64,000 nt of DNA from Erpobdella octoculata (Eukaryota > Annelida > Clitellata > Hirudinida > Erpobdellidae). Positions 12,703 to 23,804 of this stretch are shown here, one piece after another. Position numbers and translations under genes: made by a program. Every line of letters begins with the position of its first letter. Positions within the stretch are counted from its first letter, which is position 1. The notes beneath the pieces were generated by a model. The model was given only the letters and a program-made list of their open reading frames with translations. It had not been told where the DNA came from and did not search any database. The DNA lies in contig OZ022239.1 in the NCBI GenBank assembly GCA_963978895.1, positions 14,042,066-14,106,065 of the forward strand, written 5' to 3'.

Positions 12703-12943
12703 CCTGCATGACCTGTATGACCTGCATGACCTGTATGACCTGTATGACCTGTATGACCTGTATGACCTGTATGACCTGTATGACCTGTATGACCTGTATG
12801 ACCTGTATGACCTGTATGGCCTGTATGACCTGTATGACCTGTATGAACTGTATGACCTGTATGACATGCATGACCTGTATGACCTGTATGACCTGTATGA
12901 CCTGTATGACCTGTATGACCTGTATGACCTGTATGACCTGGTT
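12703..12943 (+). repeat. 9-bp minisatellite (GACCTGTAT)n
   Basis: About 26 nearly perfect copies of GACCTGTAT, with scattered single-base variants (GGCCTGTAT, GAACTGTAT, GACATGCAT). The unit is a multiple of three, so frames on both strands stay open across it. They are shadows of the repeat. Confidence 0.97.
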
Positions 12944-13073
12944 ATCTAATTATGAATATTAACATATTTGCATAACCATTGGAACAGATAACACATAATA
13001 GAATATGCTGCCTCCGTTTTTAGCCATAATTATAATTATGTGAAATGTTCATCTATATATATAAAAGAACATG

Positions 13074-13144
13074 TCCTGACTGACTGACTGACTGACTGAC
13101 TGACTGACTGACTGACTGACTGACTGACTGACTGACTGACTGAC
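13074..13144 (+). repeat. (GACT)n microsatellite
   Basis: About 16 copies of the tetramer CTGA just inside the Helitron 5' end. The truncated copy near 1235 has only two to three copies, so the run expanded after the copies separated. Confidence 0.95.
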
Positions 13145-13254
13145 AGATGACTGACTGATAATCAACGCCGAGCTCAAACGCCTCATCCTAGGAACGTGAA
13201 ATTTGGAACTTATATTACTTTTATAGCGTAAACATCCGCTAAGAAAGGATTTTT

Positions 13255-14732
13255 AAAAATTTTGCTCCTGAGGGGAAAAAACTGGAAAACAAACTTTTTT
13301 CTAAAACAATATATATCTCGAAAACCAAAAATGAGGAGATTTTGAAATTTGGTATATAGATTCTTTTTAAAAAATAAAAGATACGTGTTTTACCATTTTT
13401 TGAAAATTCGGTTTCCCGGACCTCAAATGTGGGTTGGAAAATTGGGTTAATTGGTTTTTAAAGTAGCTTCTACTCAAAAACTGTTAATGCTACAGGAGTA
13501 AAAATTAGTATTTAGTTTCTACTCCAAAAATAATGAAAAACGTGTTTTAGCATTTTTTGAAAATTTGGTTTCCAGGACTTCAAATGTGGGGTGGAATATA
13601 AGGTTAATTGTCTTTCAAAGTAACTGCTACTCAAAAACAGTAAATACCACAGATGTAAAAATTATTATTTAGTTTCTTTTCTAAAAATAAAGATATACGT
13701 GTTTCACCATTTTTTACAAATTGAAATTTGGTTTCCCGGACCTCAAATGTGGGTTGGAAAATTGGGTTATTTGGTTTTTAAAGTAGCTTCTACTCAAAAA
13801 CTGTTAATGCTACAAAAGTAAAAATTAGTATTTAGTTTCTACTATAAAAATAATGATATACGGGTTTCACAATTTTTTGAAAATTTGGTTTCCAGGACTT
13901 CAAATGTGGGGTAGAAAATAGGGTTATTTGGTTTTTAATGTAACTGCTACTCATTAACTGTAATTGCCACAGATGTAAAAATTAATACTTAGTATCTACT
14001 CAAAAAAAAAGATATACGTGTTTCATCATTTTTTGGGTTATTTGGTTTTTAAAGTAGCTTCTACTCAAAAACTGTGAATGCTACAGGAGTAAAAATTAGT
14101 ATTTAGTTTCTACTCCAAAAATAATGAAATACATGTTTTAGCATTTTTTGAAAATGTGGTTTCCAGGACTTCAAATGTGGGGTGGAAAATAGGGTTATTT
14201 GTTTTTTAAAGTAACTGCTACTCAAAAACTGTAAATACCACAGATGTAAAAATTAGTATTTAGTTTCTATTCTAAAAATAAAAATAGACGTGTTTAGCCA
14301 TTTTTTACAAATTTGGTTTCCAGGACCTTAAATGTGGGGTGGACAATAGGATTACTTGGTTTTTAAAGTAGCTGCTACTCAAAAACTGTGAATGCTACAA
14401 AAGTAAAAATTAGTATTTAGTTTCTACTCTAAAAATAATGATGTACGTGTTTCACCAATTTTTGAAAATGTGGTTTCCAAGACTTCAAATGTGGGGTGGA
14501 AAATAGGGTTATTTGGTTTTTAAAGTAACTGCTACTCAACAACTGTAATTGCTACAGATGTAAAAATTAATACTTAGTATCTACTCAAAAAAAAAAAGAT
14601 ATACGTGTTTCACCCTTTTTTAAAACTTTGGTTTCCATGTCTTCAAATGTGGGGTCAAAATAAGGGTTATTTGATTTTAAAATAACTGTTACTCAACAAC
14701 TGCAACCATTACAGATGTAAAACTTAGTATTT
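13255..14732 (+). repeat. 157-bp tandem array with higher-order structure
   Basis: Units marked by GGTTTCC(C/A)(G/A)GGAC begin at 13410, 13567, 13730, 13887, 14158, 14315, 14472 and 14630, with one further unit near 14035 that lost its marker in a deletion of about 43 bp. Two unit types alternate: type A has AGTAGCTTCTACTC and AATGCTACA, type B has GTAACTGCTACTC and CACAGATG. Finer differences (CAGGAG against CAAAAG in A, AAATACC against AATTGC in B) also alternate, giving an A1-B1-A2-B2 block seen twice. Confidence 0.85.
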
Positions 14733-15075
14733 TGAGGTTTTGTGCCGGTTAAAAGTAGCTGAGTCCAGTTTATCACCGGTCGGGCCAAGCCGTTATTTTA
14801 GGGTCTTTTTATGGGCTAGGTTTAACCTTAAATCAAGGTGGTACAGGCCAAGGTTTTTCACTAAGCATATAGACATTTTAGTGATTTTAGGGTCTTCAGA
14901 CGGGCCGAGCCAAACCTGAAGTCAAGGTGGGACGGGCCGAAGTTTTTTACCAAGTATATAGAATTTCTAGGCCTGTAAAAACGGGCCGGGCCCAAATTAG
15001 ACGGGCCGTGCGGGCCAGGAATATTGGTTTTGAAACGGGCTGGGCCAAGTTGTCGACGGGCCGAGCCGACACCTA
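14733..15075. mobile_element. Probable hAT-type fragment inside the Helitron
   Basis: The 157-bp array stops abruptly and is replaced by GC-rich sequence full of CGGGCC(G/A)(A/G)GCC units, ending CGACGGGCCGAGCCGACACCTA. Read in reverse this end is TAGGTGTCGGCTCGGCCCG, similar to TAGGG(G)TGTC-type hAT ends with subterminal repeats. The left end is less clear (GAGGTTTTGTGCCGG) and no target duplication is visible. Confidence 0.4.
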
Positions 15076-15163
15076 TGGATGCACGGTTCAAATTCTTTAA
15101 TTTCATGCGAGCGAAGCCGCTACGGGCACTGCTAGTTTAATTATAAACACAGGGAAAGGCTCA

Positions 15164-15559
15164 TCTAAACACATACAAATGACTGTCTATCTGTGTGTGT
15201 GTCTTGTATTTATTGCTACATCATTCATCCGATCGTAATAAAATTGTTACACAACCTTGAAAGCCGAATGTGAAAAAAAATTTAGATCGGTCACAAGTGA
15301 GCGGGAGCCAGAGGTGTAGAGAAATAGGAAATCGGAACGGAAAAACTACCGAGAGAGGAAGAGCGAGCGGAAAAATGAGAGGAAGCGGGAGAGCGACAAG
15401 GAGCAGCAGAGCGAGCGGGAAAGCGACCGGGAGAGCAAGCGGGAATGCGAAAGCGGCCCGGAACGGGAAAGCGACCGGGAACGTTAGATCAAGCGAAAAC
15501 GGGAAAGCAGCCAAGAGGGGAAGGAAACGGGAGCAAGAAAGAACTCCGGGCAAACCTAG
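15164..15559 (+). mobile_element. Short non-autonomous Helitron, plus strand
   Basis: It starts TCTAAACACATACAAATGAC after an A and ends CGGGCAAACCTAG before a T. Next to the 5' end is the family block ATTGCTACATCATTCATCCGATCGTAAT(A/G)AAATTG. The 3' half consists of GAGCGGGAAAGCGACCGGGA-like purine units. Open frames encoding Arg/Gly/Lys-rich peptides here reflect the repeats and not a gene. Confidence 0.7.
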
Positions 15560-15626
15560 TTTGAACATGTTTAACACATGTGAAAGATTCATTTCATTAT
15601 ATATGTATATATATTATATATATATA

Positions 15627-16000
<374 letters not shown>

Positions 16001-16440
16001 TATATACCACATCGAATATACCATATCGAAACCACATCTTCTGTGAAAAATTATTTTAAGACCAAAAACGTTTGAATACTGTATTACCAGACTGACGGTC
16101 CGTTTCGACATAGACTGTCATCTTCAGAGTCTGTTAAGAGAAAGATTACTCAAATTAGCAACTCAAACAAAAAACACAGAGAATCCAATATCGTGAACTA
16201 AAAAAGCAAATCAAACCTGTTAGTAAAGTAGCAACGAATCAACTTTTGAAGCAAATTTGCAATAAAAAACTGTTAGCCAACACAAAACTATACAGCTGCG
16301 GGAGTACCGTATCCTAATGTAAACAGCAAGGAGACAAGAGCCACAAGAGACCACAAATAGCAACTAGAAAATAAATATCTAAAGGTAAAAGAACGGCAAA
16401 CTATTTCAAAAATGTTAGGGTGAGAGTTGTCCACGGGTCT
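16001..16440. other. Non-coding stretch
   Basis: No gene seen. The sequence ACTGACGGTCCGTTTCGACATAGACTGTCATCTTCAGA near 16090-16130 has the look of a dispersed repeat: GTCCGTTTCGAC and GACTGTCATC are motifs often repeated in invertebrate mobile DNA. No boundaries can be set. Confidence 0.4.
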
Positions 16441-17020
16441 ATTTTTGAAAACCCGACCCACCAGAAAATATGACCTGACCCGACCAATTTTTGTTTTTTC
16501 TTTTGTGACCCGACCCACCTGTTTTCGACCCGACACGACCCACTTTGGCTAGGACCCAATTGACAGAGCGGCCACATACCGTAGTTGATGCTCTGCAACA
16601 TTGTCAATGTTCTATCTACCCGCAGATAAATACGCTGCTGAAACACTTCACCACTTGTCCCTTTCTTCCGCGACAGCCGAGAGATCCTTCTCAACTATGC
16701 GCAGACTCAAATCTTATCTACGCACCACAATGGGCCTGACAAGGCTGAATGGATTTGCCCAGATGACTATCAATCGCGACCTTAACATTAATGAAGAAAC
16801 AATCATCGAAATTTTTTTTCAGAAAAAACGTTGGCTGAATTTCATATTGTAATTTACTTGTCTAAATGAAATGTCTTATGGTTTGTCAATACTAATTATT
16901 GCTGAAACTGTCGTTAAGCCTTGACTATTGTGGGTTGTAAATTTTTCAGTAAAACTCCTTACTAATCAGTTTTTTCCCCCGGGTCCCCCCCGCGGAAAAA
17001 AATTTCTGGCTGCGCCCCTG
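16416..17020 (+). mobile_element. Decayed hAT element remnants
   Basis: The left part has degenerate ACCCGACC units after GTTGTCCACGGGT, reminiscent of the subterminal arrays of the hAT at 8108. A broken transposase C-terminus follows (16562-16852). The right part ends CTGGCTGCGCCCCTG at 17020, the reverse of CAGGGGCGCAGCCAG, a common hAT terminus. The matching left terminus is missing, so these may be parts of more than one element. Confidence 0.6.
16562..16852 (+). pseudogene. hAT transposase C-terminus (ZMYM/THAP-like), frameshifted
   Basis: In one frame DALQHCQCSIYPQINTLLK is visible up to about 16650. After a frameshift the next frame continues SSATAERSFSTMRRLKSYL, then MGLTRLNGFAQMTINRD, and ends with KKRWLNFIL and a stop at 16852. 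This is the hAT C-terminal dimerisation domain (T/SSA.AERSFS.LRR.K..LR..M...RL.GLA...I.R). There is no start codon, and the RNase H core is missing. Confidence 0.85.
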
Positions 17021-17940
17021 CATACATGCATATACATGTACACACATATACACACATACGTACGTACTTACATGCATCCTAGACTAGGAACCTTCAATCC
17101 ACACATAAATATGTATGCATTGCATGGACAAAAATAAACAAAAAGATATATAGAGATACAAAGAAATCTAGATAAGATACAAACAGGTACAAAAAGATAC
17201 ATTGAGTTTTCAATTTAGAATAAAAAAGCAATAAATCAATTTAACAGGCTGACCAGTACGCAGATCTTTTTGAAGATTTCAGTTTTTGTCGCTGAAGAAA
17301 TTTTAAATCCCGCTTATATTGAAGTTTTATGTCGTAGTGTGAGTGTTGTTGTGTCGTTGTTTGAGTGTTATTGTGTTGTTGTTTGAATACGATTGTGTTG
17401 TTTGAATACGATTGTGTTGTTTGAGTACGATTGCGTGGTTGTTTAGGTGTTGCTGTGTTGTTGTTCTATAGTTTGAGTGTTGTGTGTTGTGTGTTTTTTG
17501 TAATTTTGGCTCCTTTTTGGAAGATCTCAAAGAAGATCTCTCAATGTTTTGACACTAAGTTTTTCTTTCAAAACACGTCATGGAATGAACTTGTTGACTC
17601 ACTTTTTCTGTCGTTTTACAAAAAACATTGTTAAGAAAAGTAATATTCTTCATGTTTTTAAACAATGTTTCAATTTCAAAAATATGCAAAGAAATTCGAC
17701 ACACGAAGCTCACTTATGCAGTGTTTATTTTTAAACTGCATTAGAATAATGCATGCTGAGTTTTGGTGAAGTGCATCATGCATCAATTACAGACAAACAT
17801 AAAAGCAAACAACCAAACAAATATACAAGCAAGCAACCAAACAACCAAACAAACATACAATTAAGGCAACAAACATACCACATTGACATACATCTACTAA
17901 AACACATGCTTAATATGCACCACATCCTGATTGCCTCATC
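17021..17940. other. Non-coding stretch with short repeats
   Basis: No gene seen. CATACATGCATATACATGTACACACATA-type sequence lies at 17020-17070. A GTTTGA(A/G)TACGATTGTGTT repeat of about 20 bp lies at 17340-17470. Short ORFs are AT-rich and unconvincing. Confidence 0.5.
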
Positions 17941-17951
17941 ACGTGCTCTTC

Positions 17952-18712
17952 TCTTTTCCTCTCCTCTCCTCTCCTCTCCTCTCCTCTCCTCTCCTCTCCT
18001 CTCCTCTCCTCTCCTCTCCTCTCCTCTCCTCTCCTCTCCTCTCCTCTCCTCTCCTCTCCTCTCCTCTCCTCTCCTCTCCTCTCCTCTCCTCTCCTCTCCT
18101 CTCCTCTCCTCTCCTCTCATCTCCTCTCCTCTCCTCTCCTCTCCTCTCCTCTCCTCTCCTCTCCTCTCCTCTCCTCTCCTCTCCTCTCCTCTCCTCTCCT
18201 CTCCTCTCCTCTCCTCTCCTCTCCTCTCCTCTCCTCTCCTCTCCTCTCCTCTCCTCTCCTCTCCTCTCCTCTCCTCTCCTCTCCTCTCCTCTCCTCTCCT
18301 CTCCTCTCCTCTCCTCTCCTCTCCTCTCCTCTCCTCTCCTCTCCTCTCCTCTTCTCTCCTCTCCTCTCCTCTCCTCTCCTCTCCTCTCCTCTCCTCTCCT
18401 CTCCTCTCCTCTCCTCTCCTCTCCTCTCCTCTCCTCTCCTCTCCTCTCCTCTCCTCTCCTCTCCTCTCCTCTCCTCTCCTCTCCTCTCCTCTCCTCTTCT
18501 CTCCTCTCCTCTCCTCTCCTCTCCTCTCCTCTCCTCTCCTCTCCTCTCCTCTCCTCTCCTCTCCTCTCCTCTCCTCTCCTTTCCTCTCCTCTCCTCTCCT
18601 CTCCTCTCCTCTCCTCTCCTCTCCTCTCCTCTCCTCTCCTCTCCTCTCCTTTCCTCTCCTCTCCTCTCCTCTCCTCTCCTCTCCTCTCCTCTCCTCTCCT
18701 TTCTTTTCTTCT
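17952..18712 (+). repeat. TCCTC pentanucleotide array, ~750 bp
   Basis: About 150 near-perfect copies of CTCCT, all pyrimidine on the plus strand. Point variants are rare (an A at 18119, TTC variants near 18352, 18496, 18581 and 18651) and are shared at a spacing suggesting segmental copying. Both strands stay open in several frames (Leu-Ser-Ser-Pro and Arg-Gly-Glu-Glu repeats). These are repeat artefacts. Confidence 0.98.
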
Positions 18713-18849
18713 CTTCTCTTCTCCTCTCTTCTTTTCTTCACTTTCTCTCCAATCCATCAACCTACGTTTCCACCTTCATATCCAATATTCAAATCAACAG
18801 CAAAGCATCAAACAAACCGCACAAAATATACGCTGATAAATTTCCTCTA

Positions 18850-19450
18850 AAACATATTTTAAATGATTTTATTATGTTTATGAAGATGAAAAAGATGCTT
18901 GATGACGATATGCCAATATGGGTTTGCATAAGCAACAGCAGTGGTAAACTCGAAAACTAAAAAATAAAAAAAAACAGTTTTACCAAATTTTTTGTTCTCT
19001 TTTAATGTCAGCCGTTTACGAAAACGTAAAAGGTTATGGTTACAAAGGATGCAGTAAACCGTGTTTCAAAAGTTGTTAAGTTTTTCCATATGTTCGCAAT
19101 GAGACCATTCCGGTTTCGTGGGGACCTGAAGTTGCACTACTGGTTCGGATATTAATGGAAAATGGCAATAAAACCATAAATAATTGAAGTAAATAAATGA
19201 AAAAATCGTATATTCGTTTCGTATCAAAAGATGACTTTTAGTGAAAGACCCGTCAAGAAGCTATTTTTGGAATTGAGATATGTTAATGTTAGTTTTAAGG
19301 CCTGCGTTGATTCTTAGAATTTTTACTTTTTGTTTTAAATTTGAATATCTAGCAAAAACTTCTACTAAGTTATATTCTCAAATATTAGTTTCACGCAATA
19401 AAACAACTGCGGATATATTTTGGTATTTTGTGTTCATTTTTTGCATATTT
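18850..19450. other. Non-coding stretch
   Basis: AT-rich sequence without a recognised gene or element. A short open frame with hydrophobic residues at 19280-19450 leads into the 28-bp array and has no independent support. Confidence 0.5.
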
Positions 19451-19454
19451 GTAT

Positions 19455-20955
19455 CTCATGATGTAGTGTTCATCTCCCTAATCTCACAACGTTATGTTCA
19501 TCTCCTTCATCTCACAAAGTTGTGTTCATCTCCTTCATCTCACAAAGTTATGTTCATCTCCCTAATCTCACAAAGTTGTGTTCATCTCCTTCATCTCACA
19601 AAGTTATGTTTATCTCCTTCATCTCACAAAGTTATGTTCATCTCCCTAATCTCACAAAGTTGTGTTCATCTCCTTCAACTCACAAAGTTATGTTCATCTC
19701 CTTCATCTCACAAAGTTATGTTTATCTCCTTCATCTCACAAAGTTATGTTCATCTCCTCCATCTTACAAAATTATGATCATCTCCTTCATCTCACAAAGT
19801 TGTGTTCATCTCCCTAATCTCACAAAGTTGTGTTCATCTCCTTCATTTCACAAAGTTATGTTCACCTCCTTCATTTCACAAAGTTGTGCTCATCTCCTTC
19901 ATCTCAAAAAATTGTGTTCATCTCACAAAGTTGTATCTCATGATGTTATGTTCATCTCCCTAATCTCACAACGTTATGTTGATCTCCTTCATCTCACAAA
20001 GTTGTGTTCATCTTTTTCATCTCACAAAGTTATGTTCATCTCACAAAGTTGTGCTCATTTCCTTCCTCTCACAATGTTGTGTTCATCTCCTTCATTTCAC
20101 AAAGTTGTGCTCATCTCCTTCATCTCACAAATTTATGTTCATCTCCCTAATCTCACAAAGTTGTGTTTATCTCCTTCATCTCACAAAGTTATGTTCATCT
20201 CCTTCATCTCACAAAGTTATGTTCATCTCCTCCATCTTACAAAATTGTGTTCATCTCCTTCATTTCACAAAGTTATGTTCATCTCCTCCATCTTACAAAA
20301 TTATGATCATCTCCTTCATTTCACAAAATTGTGTTCATCTCCTTCATCTCACAAAGTTGTGTTCATTTTCTTCATCTCACAAAATTGTGTTCATCTCCTT
20401 CATCTCACAAAATTATGTTCATCTCCTTCATCTCACAAAGTTGTGTTCATCTCCCTAATCTCACAAAGTTGTGTTCATCTCCTTCATCTCACAAAATTAT
20501 GTTCATCTCCCTCATCTCACAAAGTTGTGCTCATCTCCCTCATCTCACAAAGTTGTGCTCATCTCCTTCATCTCACAAAGTTGTGTTCATCTCCCTAATC
20601 TCACAAAGTTATGTTCATCTCCTTCATTTCACAAAGTTGTGTTCATCTCCTTCATTTCACAAAGTTATGTTCATCTCCTTTATCTCACAAAGTTGTGTTC
20701 ATCTCCTTCATTTCACAAAGTTGTGTTCATCTCCTTCATTTCACAAAGTTGTGCTCATCTCCTTCATCTCACAAAGTTGTGTTCATCTCCTTCATTTCAC
20801 AAAGTTATGTTCATCTCCTTTATCTCACAAAGTTGTGTTCATCTCCTTCATTTCACAAAGTTGTGTTCATCTCCTTCATTTCACAAAGTTGTGCTCATCT
20901 CCTTCATCTCACAAAGTTGTGTTCATCTCCTTCATCTTACAAAGTTGTGTTCATT
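19455..20955 (+). repeat. 28-bp tandem array, ~53 copies
   Basis: The consensus is CACAAAGTTGTGTTCATCTCCTTCATCT. Variant positions are GTT(G/A)TG, T(T/C)TCATCTCC and (TTC/CTA)AT(C/T)TCA. Combinations of these variants recur in blocks, for instance a CTAATCTCACAAAGTTGTG pair and the segment from ATCTCATGATGTTATG onward near 19935 that repeats the start of the array near 19455, which indicates larger segmental duplications. Because 28 is not a multiple of 3, the long open frames exist in all three plus frames. They are not treated as genes. Confidence 0.96.
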
Positions 20956-21211
20956 TCCTTAATGTCACGCAATTACGTATGTCTTTGGTCATATCGACTC
21001 TGAAAAAAATCGATAATTTTATGAATGCAATTTTTTGTTCACAGAAGAAGCAGATGGTACTTTAAGATTTTTAAATTTTTTGTCATTTAACTTTTTTTAT
21101 CTCATGTTTCTTTTCTGTTGTCTGTGTTCTGTTTGGCGGAATCTTGTAATTAATGTTTAAACAACTTCCCGACTAACTAAAAGTTTAAAACTTTCTTACA
21201 GTGAACTAATA

Positions 21212-21539
21212 ATATTACGAAAAAAGATACTTTTTCCAAAAAACATTCTTTTATTTATGTGTTGAAAGTGCACTAAAAAGTATAAAATAATTTTTTTCCT
21301 TTCCTTCTATATGTCATCAAATAATCTTTGACTAAAAATAAAAGCGTGGGACGCTCATCATAATCCATGGATTATGATGGAAATGGATTAGGATGAGCTC
21401 CCACGCTTTTACTTTTAGTCAAAGATTATTGGTGACATATAGAAGAAAATGAAAAAAAAATTATTTTATACTTTTTAGTGCATCTTCAACACATAAATAA
21501 AAGCTTGTTTTTTGAAAAAAGTATCTTTTTTCGTAATAT
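21212..21539. mobile_element. 330-bp near-perfect palindrome, foldback/MITE-like
   Basis: The left arm from ATATTACGAAAAAAGATAC (21212) and the right arm ending GTATCTTTTTTCGTAATAT (21539) are inverted copies along their whole length. Both arms include TTTATTTATGTGTTGAA, GCACTAAAAAGTATAAAATAATTTTTTT, TCTATATGTCA and TAATCTTTGACTAAAA(A/G)TAAAAGCGTGGGA. The loop of about 20 bp is centred near 21378 (around CATGGATTATGATGGAAATG). No coding potential. No clear target duplication beyond AT/TA. Confidence 0.85.
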
Positions 21540-22404
21540 AATTTTATAATTTTTGGTCTTGTAAAAATTAAAAATAATTTTTCAACCATGCTACACCGTT
21601 GAAGTCTTCGTTTAAATCTTTTTGTTTACTAAATTTCTTTGGGTCCGTCTAATTATGAAGATAAACCACACGTCTATCATGTAGCTTTCATGGCTATTAA
21701 TGTAGGTTGACTCCACCCATGTCACCTGCGCCAGGTGAGCGTTTTTCAGTGTGTGTGTGGTGTTTGTGCGTTTGTATGTGCGTTTATATGTGCATAAGTA
21801 TAGTTATATAAGTATGTATAAGTATAAGGTGAATGATACGTTAGCAATGATAGAGAGAAAGCCGCTATGTAGGCCTGAATCCACATGCAACGTTAGCACT
21901 GATAGAGAGAACGCCGCTATGTAGGTCTGAATCCACCCTGCTTATTGATTGCATTGGCGTATTTTAGTTAATTATAGTTTGAATAAATATTTTTATATGA
22001 AAATATTGCATTGTCATCGAGAATACATGTGTTTTGAAATTTTCAAGTCAATTGGACGTGTAGAAGTGGTCGAAAAATCGATTTAAAAACCTAAAATACA
22101 ACATACAACATACGGTGTGAGGTGAATAAAAGCGTGTAAAAACAGATGGCAAGACTTTATTTAATAAATTTTTTATTAAAAAAATATTTATCTTCAAAAT
22201 TGTTTACCTACTTTTTCCATAGTAATACAAATGTTGATAAATAAATGAAAAACATAAAACGCAACTTGTGCATAGATTCATCACATACACAAAACTATAG
22301 ATCTATGCACACACCAACATGAAACCTCACAAAAATATACATTTATATATAGACATTATAGACATCATATGAACAGAGCTGTACGTTTGTACATATATCA
22401 GTCC
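21540..22404. other. Non-coding stretch with a 60-bp duplication
   Basis: No gene. A roughly 60-bp tandem duplication around GTTAGCA(A/C)TGATAGAGAGAA(A/C)GCCGCTATGTAGG lies at 21838-21945, and a small palindrome TCACCTGCGCCAGGTGA at 21721-21737. The rest is AT-rich. Confidence 0.6.
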
Positions 22405-22970
22405 TAGAAAGTGACACGCGGACGGGTTTTATGTCTCCATTTCTATCTTTCACTGAAAATTGTATTCCCAACCCTTTACCATCCCCCATATGCCGTTTGT
22501 AATAATATTATTTTATTAATGATGACCCATTCCCGCATCATCCTCGCACAGCCTTAAATTTGTCCCAGCTTGATCCCGCATTATTTATAACTTACATTAT
22601 GAATGATAAAGTTGATTAGTACAAAACAAAGATGTAAGATAAAAACCTAACTAAAAAATAGTTCTTTTCAACGGAGATAACTAATAAAATAGTTTTTTAG
22701 CTGCTGTTACTACTTGTGTTGTTGTTTTACCTATTACCAGAATTTGGACAAACTTTGCGCAAAAGAATTGAACTCAAAATCTAAAAATCTTGGCATGTAG
22801 ATAATTTACTAATACCGCGGTAGGTACCTCAAAATAACTTTTCACTATTGCGGAATCGCAATTACAAAATTGATCATTGCGTTTAAAAGTTAACAAAAAA
22901 CTCCATTACTGCAGAAAACTTTTGGCAAATCGGATAAACACCGCGTTCGGTATTACCGTGTCGCTCTCCA
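22405..22970. mobile_element. Small hAT-type element related to the 5063-7253 family
   Basis: The left end TAGAAAGTGACACGCGG and the right end CGGTATTACCGTGTCGCTCTCCA are imperfect inverted repeats and clearly related to the TAGAGAGTGACACGG end of the element at 5063. The interior shows the same kind of subterminal features, TCCC(A/C)-rich on the left and TACCGCGGTA on the right. An 8-bp target duplication cannot be identified, so the ends have decayed. Confidence 0.65.
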
Positions 22971-23030
22971 GTATGTACATTTGTACATCAAAACATACAA
23001 AAAATTTACACACTTGTATTATATATTAAA

Positions 23031-23080
23031 CTAGCTGCTTTCAAAGCGGTAAGCCGCTACGTGATATAAAAGTCAACCTT
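23031..23080 (-). mobile_element. Helitron 3' end on the minus strand
   Basis: On the minus strand the sequence GTAGCGGCTTACCGCTTTGAAAGCAGCTAG is followed by T. It has a GC hairpin (GCGG...CCGC) about ten bases before a terminal CTAG, matching the 3' end type of the Helitron at 15135. The 5' end is not found. Confidence 0.5.
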
Positions 23081-23458
23081 TGAGTTTTCAATCTATCTTT
23101 TTTCAGTTAGATGCTAAAATTTCATTTTAAATAACTGTCTTACAATAATTATCAAAATTATAAAATTACGTTTTTGATAGTTGAAATTAGTTCACTGATG
23201 TACATCGATAGGAAAAATCCGCCATTAGTAGTAAACTTAAACACGTTTCGTACAATGTCATCGAAAAAATGCGAAACGCCACAAAGCATCCCATGTCACC
23301 GAATGTTGAACTGCGATCTCCCATCTAGCCCAATCACCCTGCTGCGACATCTAAACACCTAACTGCACTCTTTCCAACTCCATTTATCGTTTTCTGTTTT
23401 GAACAATCAATTTCATCTTTTCTTGTAGCAAGGCATTACACGACCACACATGATGCAA

Positions 23459-23773
23459 TCAACTCAGACTGAGACCCTTCGGTTGCACAGCTCCAAAATT
23501 TTCTGGCCATTTCAAAGATTTCTCAGTTTCAGGGATGTCCCCTCCCGCCGTCCAGCCTTTTCCCGATTCAACTGATGGGCCCACATTCACGATACAACGG
23601 TCTGAAGAGTTGTCCAGCATTAACTGTGTTTGTATCTTGCCAATCTGGTACTCTTCCATCAGGGATTTTAAAGGAACCGCTAACGTAGCTGTCTTACTGT
23701 CTAGGGCTAAAGTTGTTAGCGCTGGTGAAAGTCCTAGCCATTTCTTAATACAGCAGTTCATTTTCTTTTCCAT
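23459..23773 (-). pseudogene. Retroelement-derived ORF fragment
   Basis: A 104-codon ATG-started frame encodes CCIKKWLGLSPALTTLAL, then LKSLMEEYQIGKIQTQLML and SSDRCIVNVGP. The pattern K(W)LGL....T..AL......L..P..S..EE....K......L.DS.D is one I associate with a segment found beside reverse transcriptases in many invertebrate retroelements. The exact element class cannot be named from this fragment. No flanking protein domain is readable, and the frame stops in AT-rich sequence. Confidence 0.4.
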
Positions 23774-23804
23774 CTTCTCTACATGGGATAGACAAATCTC
23801 ATAG

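Larger units (their letters stand above)
13052..15135 (+). mobile_element. Helitron with defined ends and internal satellite
   Basis: The element starts TCTATATATATAAAAGAAC directly after an A and ends GCACTGCTAG directly before a T. That is the Helitron rule: TC at the 5' end, CTRR at the 3' end, insertion between A and T, no TSD. A short GC-rich hairpin (AGCG-AAGC-CGCT, about 15112-15123) lies just upstream of the CTAG. The interior contains a TGAC microsatellite, about nine copies of a 157-bp unit, and a probable hAT insertion (14733-15075). No Rep/helicase gene is present, so the element is non-autonomous. A truncated inverted copy lies at 871-1260. Confidence 0.8.

Noticed and set aside
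12641..12962. Frames of Tyr-Asp-Leu and Met-Thr-Cys repeats
   Set aside because: They are the 9-bp minisatellite read in different frames, open on both strands.
15270..15560. Arg/Gly/Ser-rich frame resembling an SR or RGG protein
   Set aside because: It lies within a short Helitron body made of GAGCGGGAA units and has no ATG of its own.
17753..18850. 365-codon and 321-codon frames on opposite strands
   Set aside because: They translate the TCCTC array; no start context or non-repeat domain.
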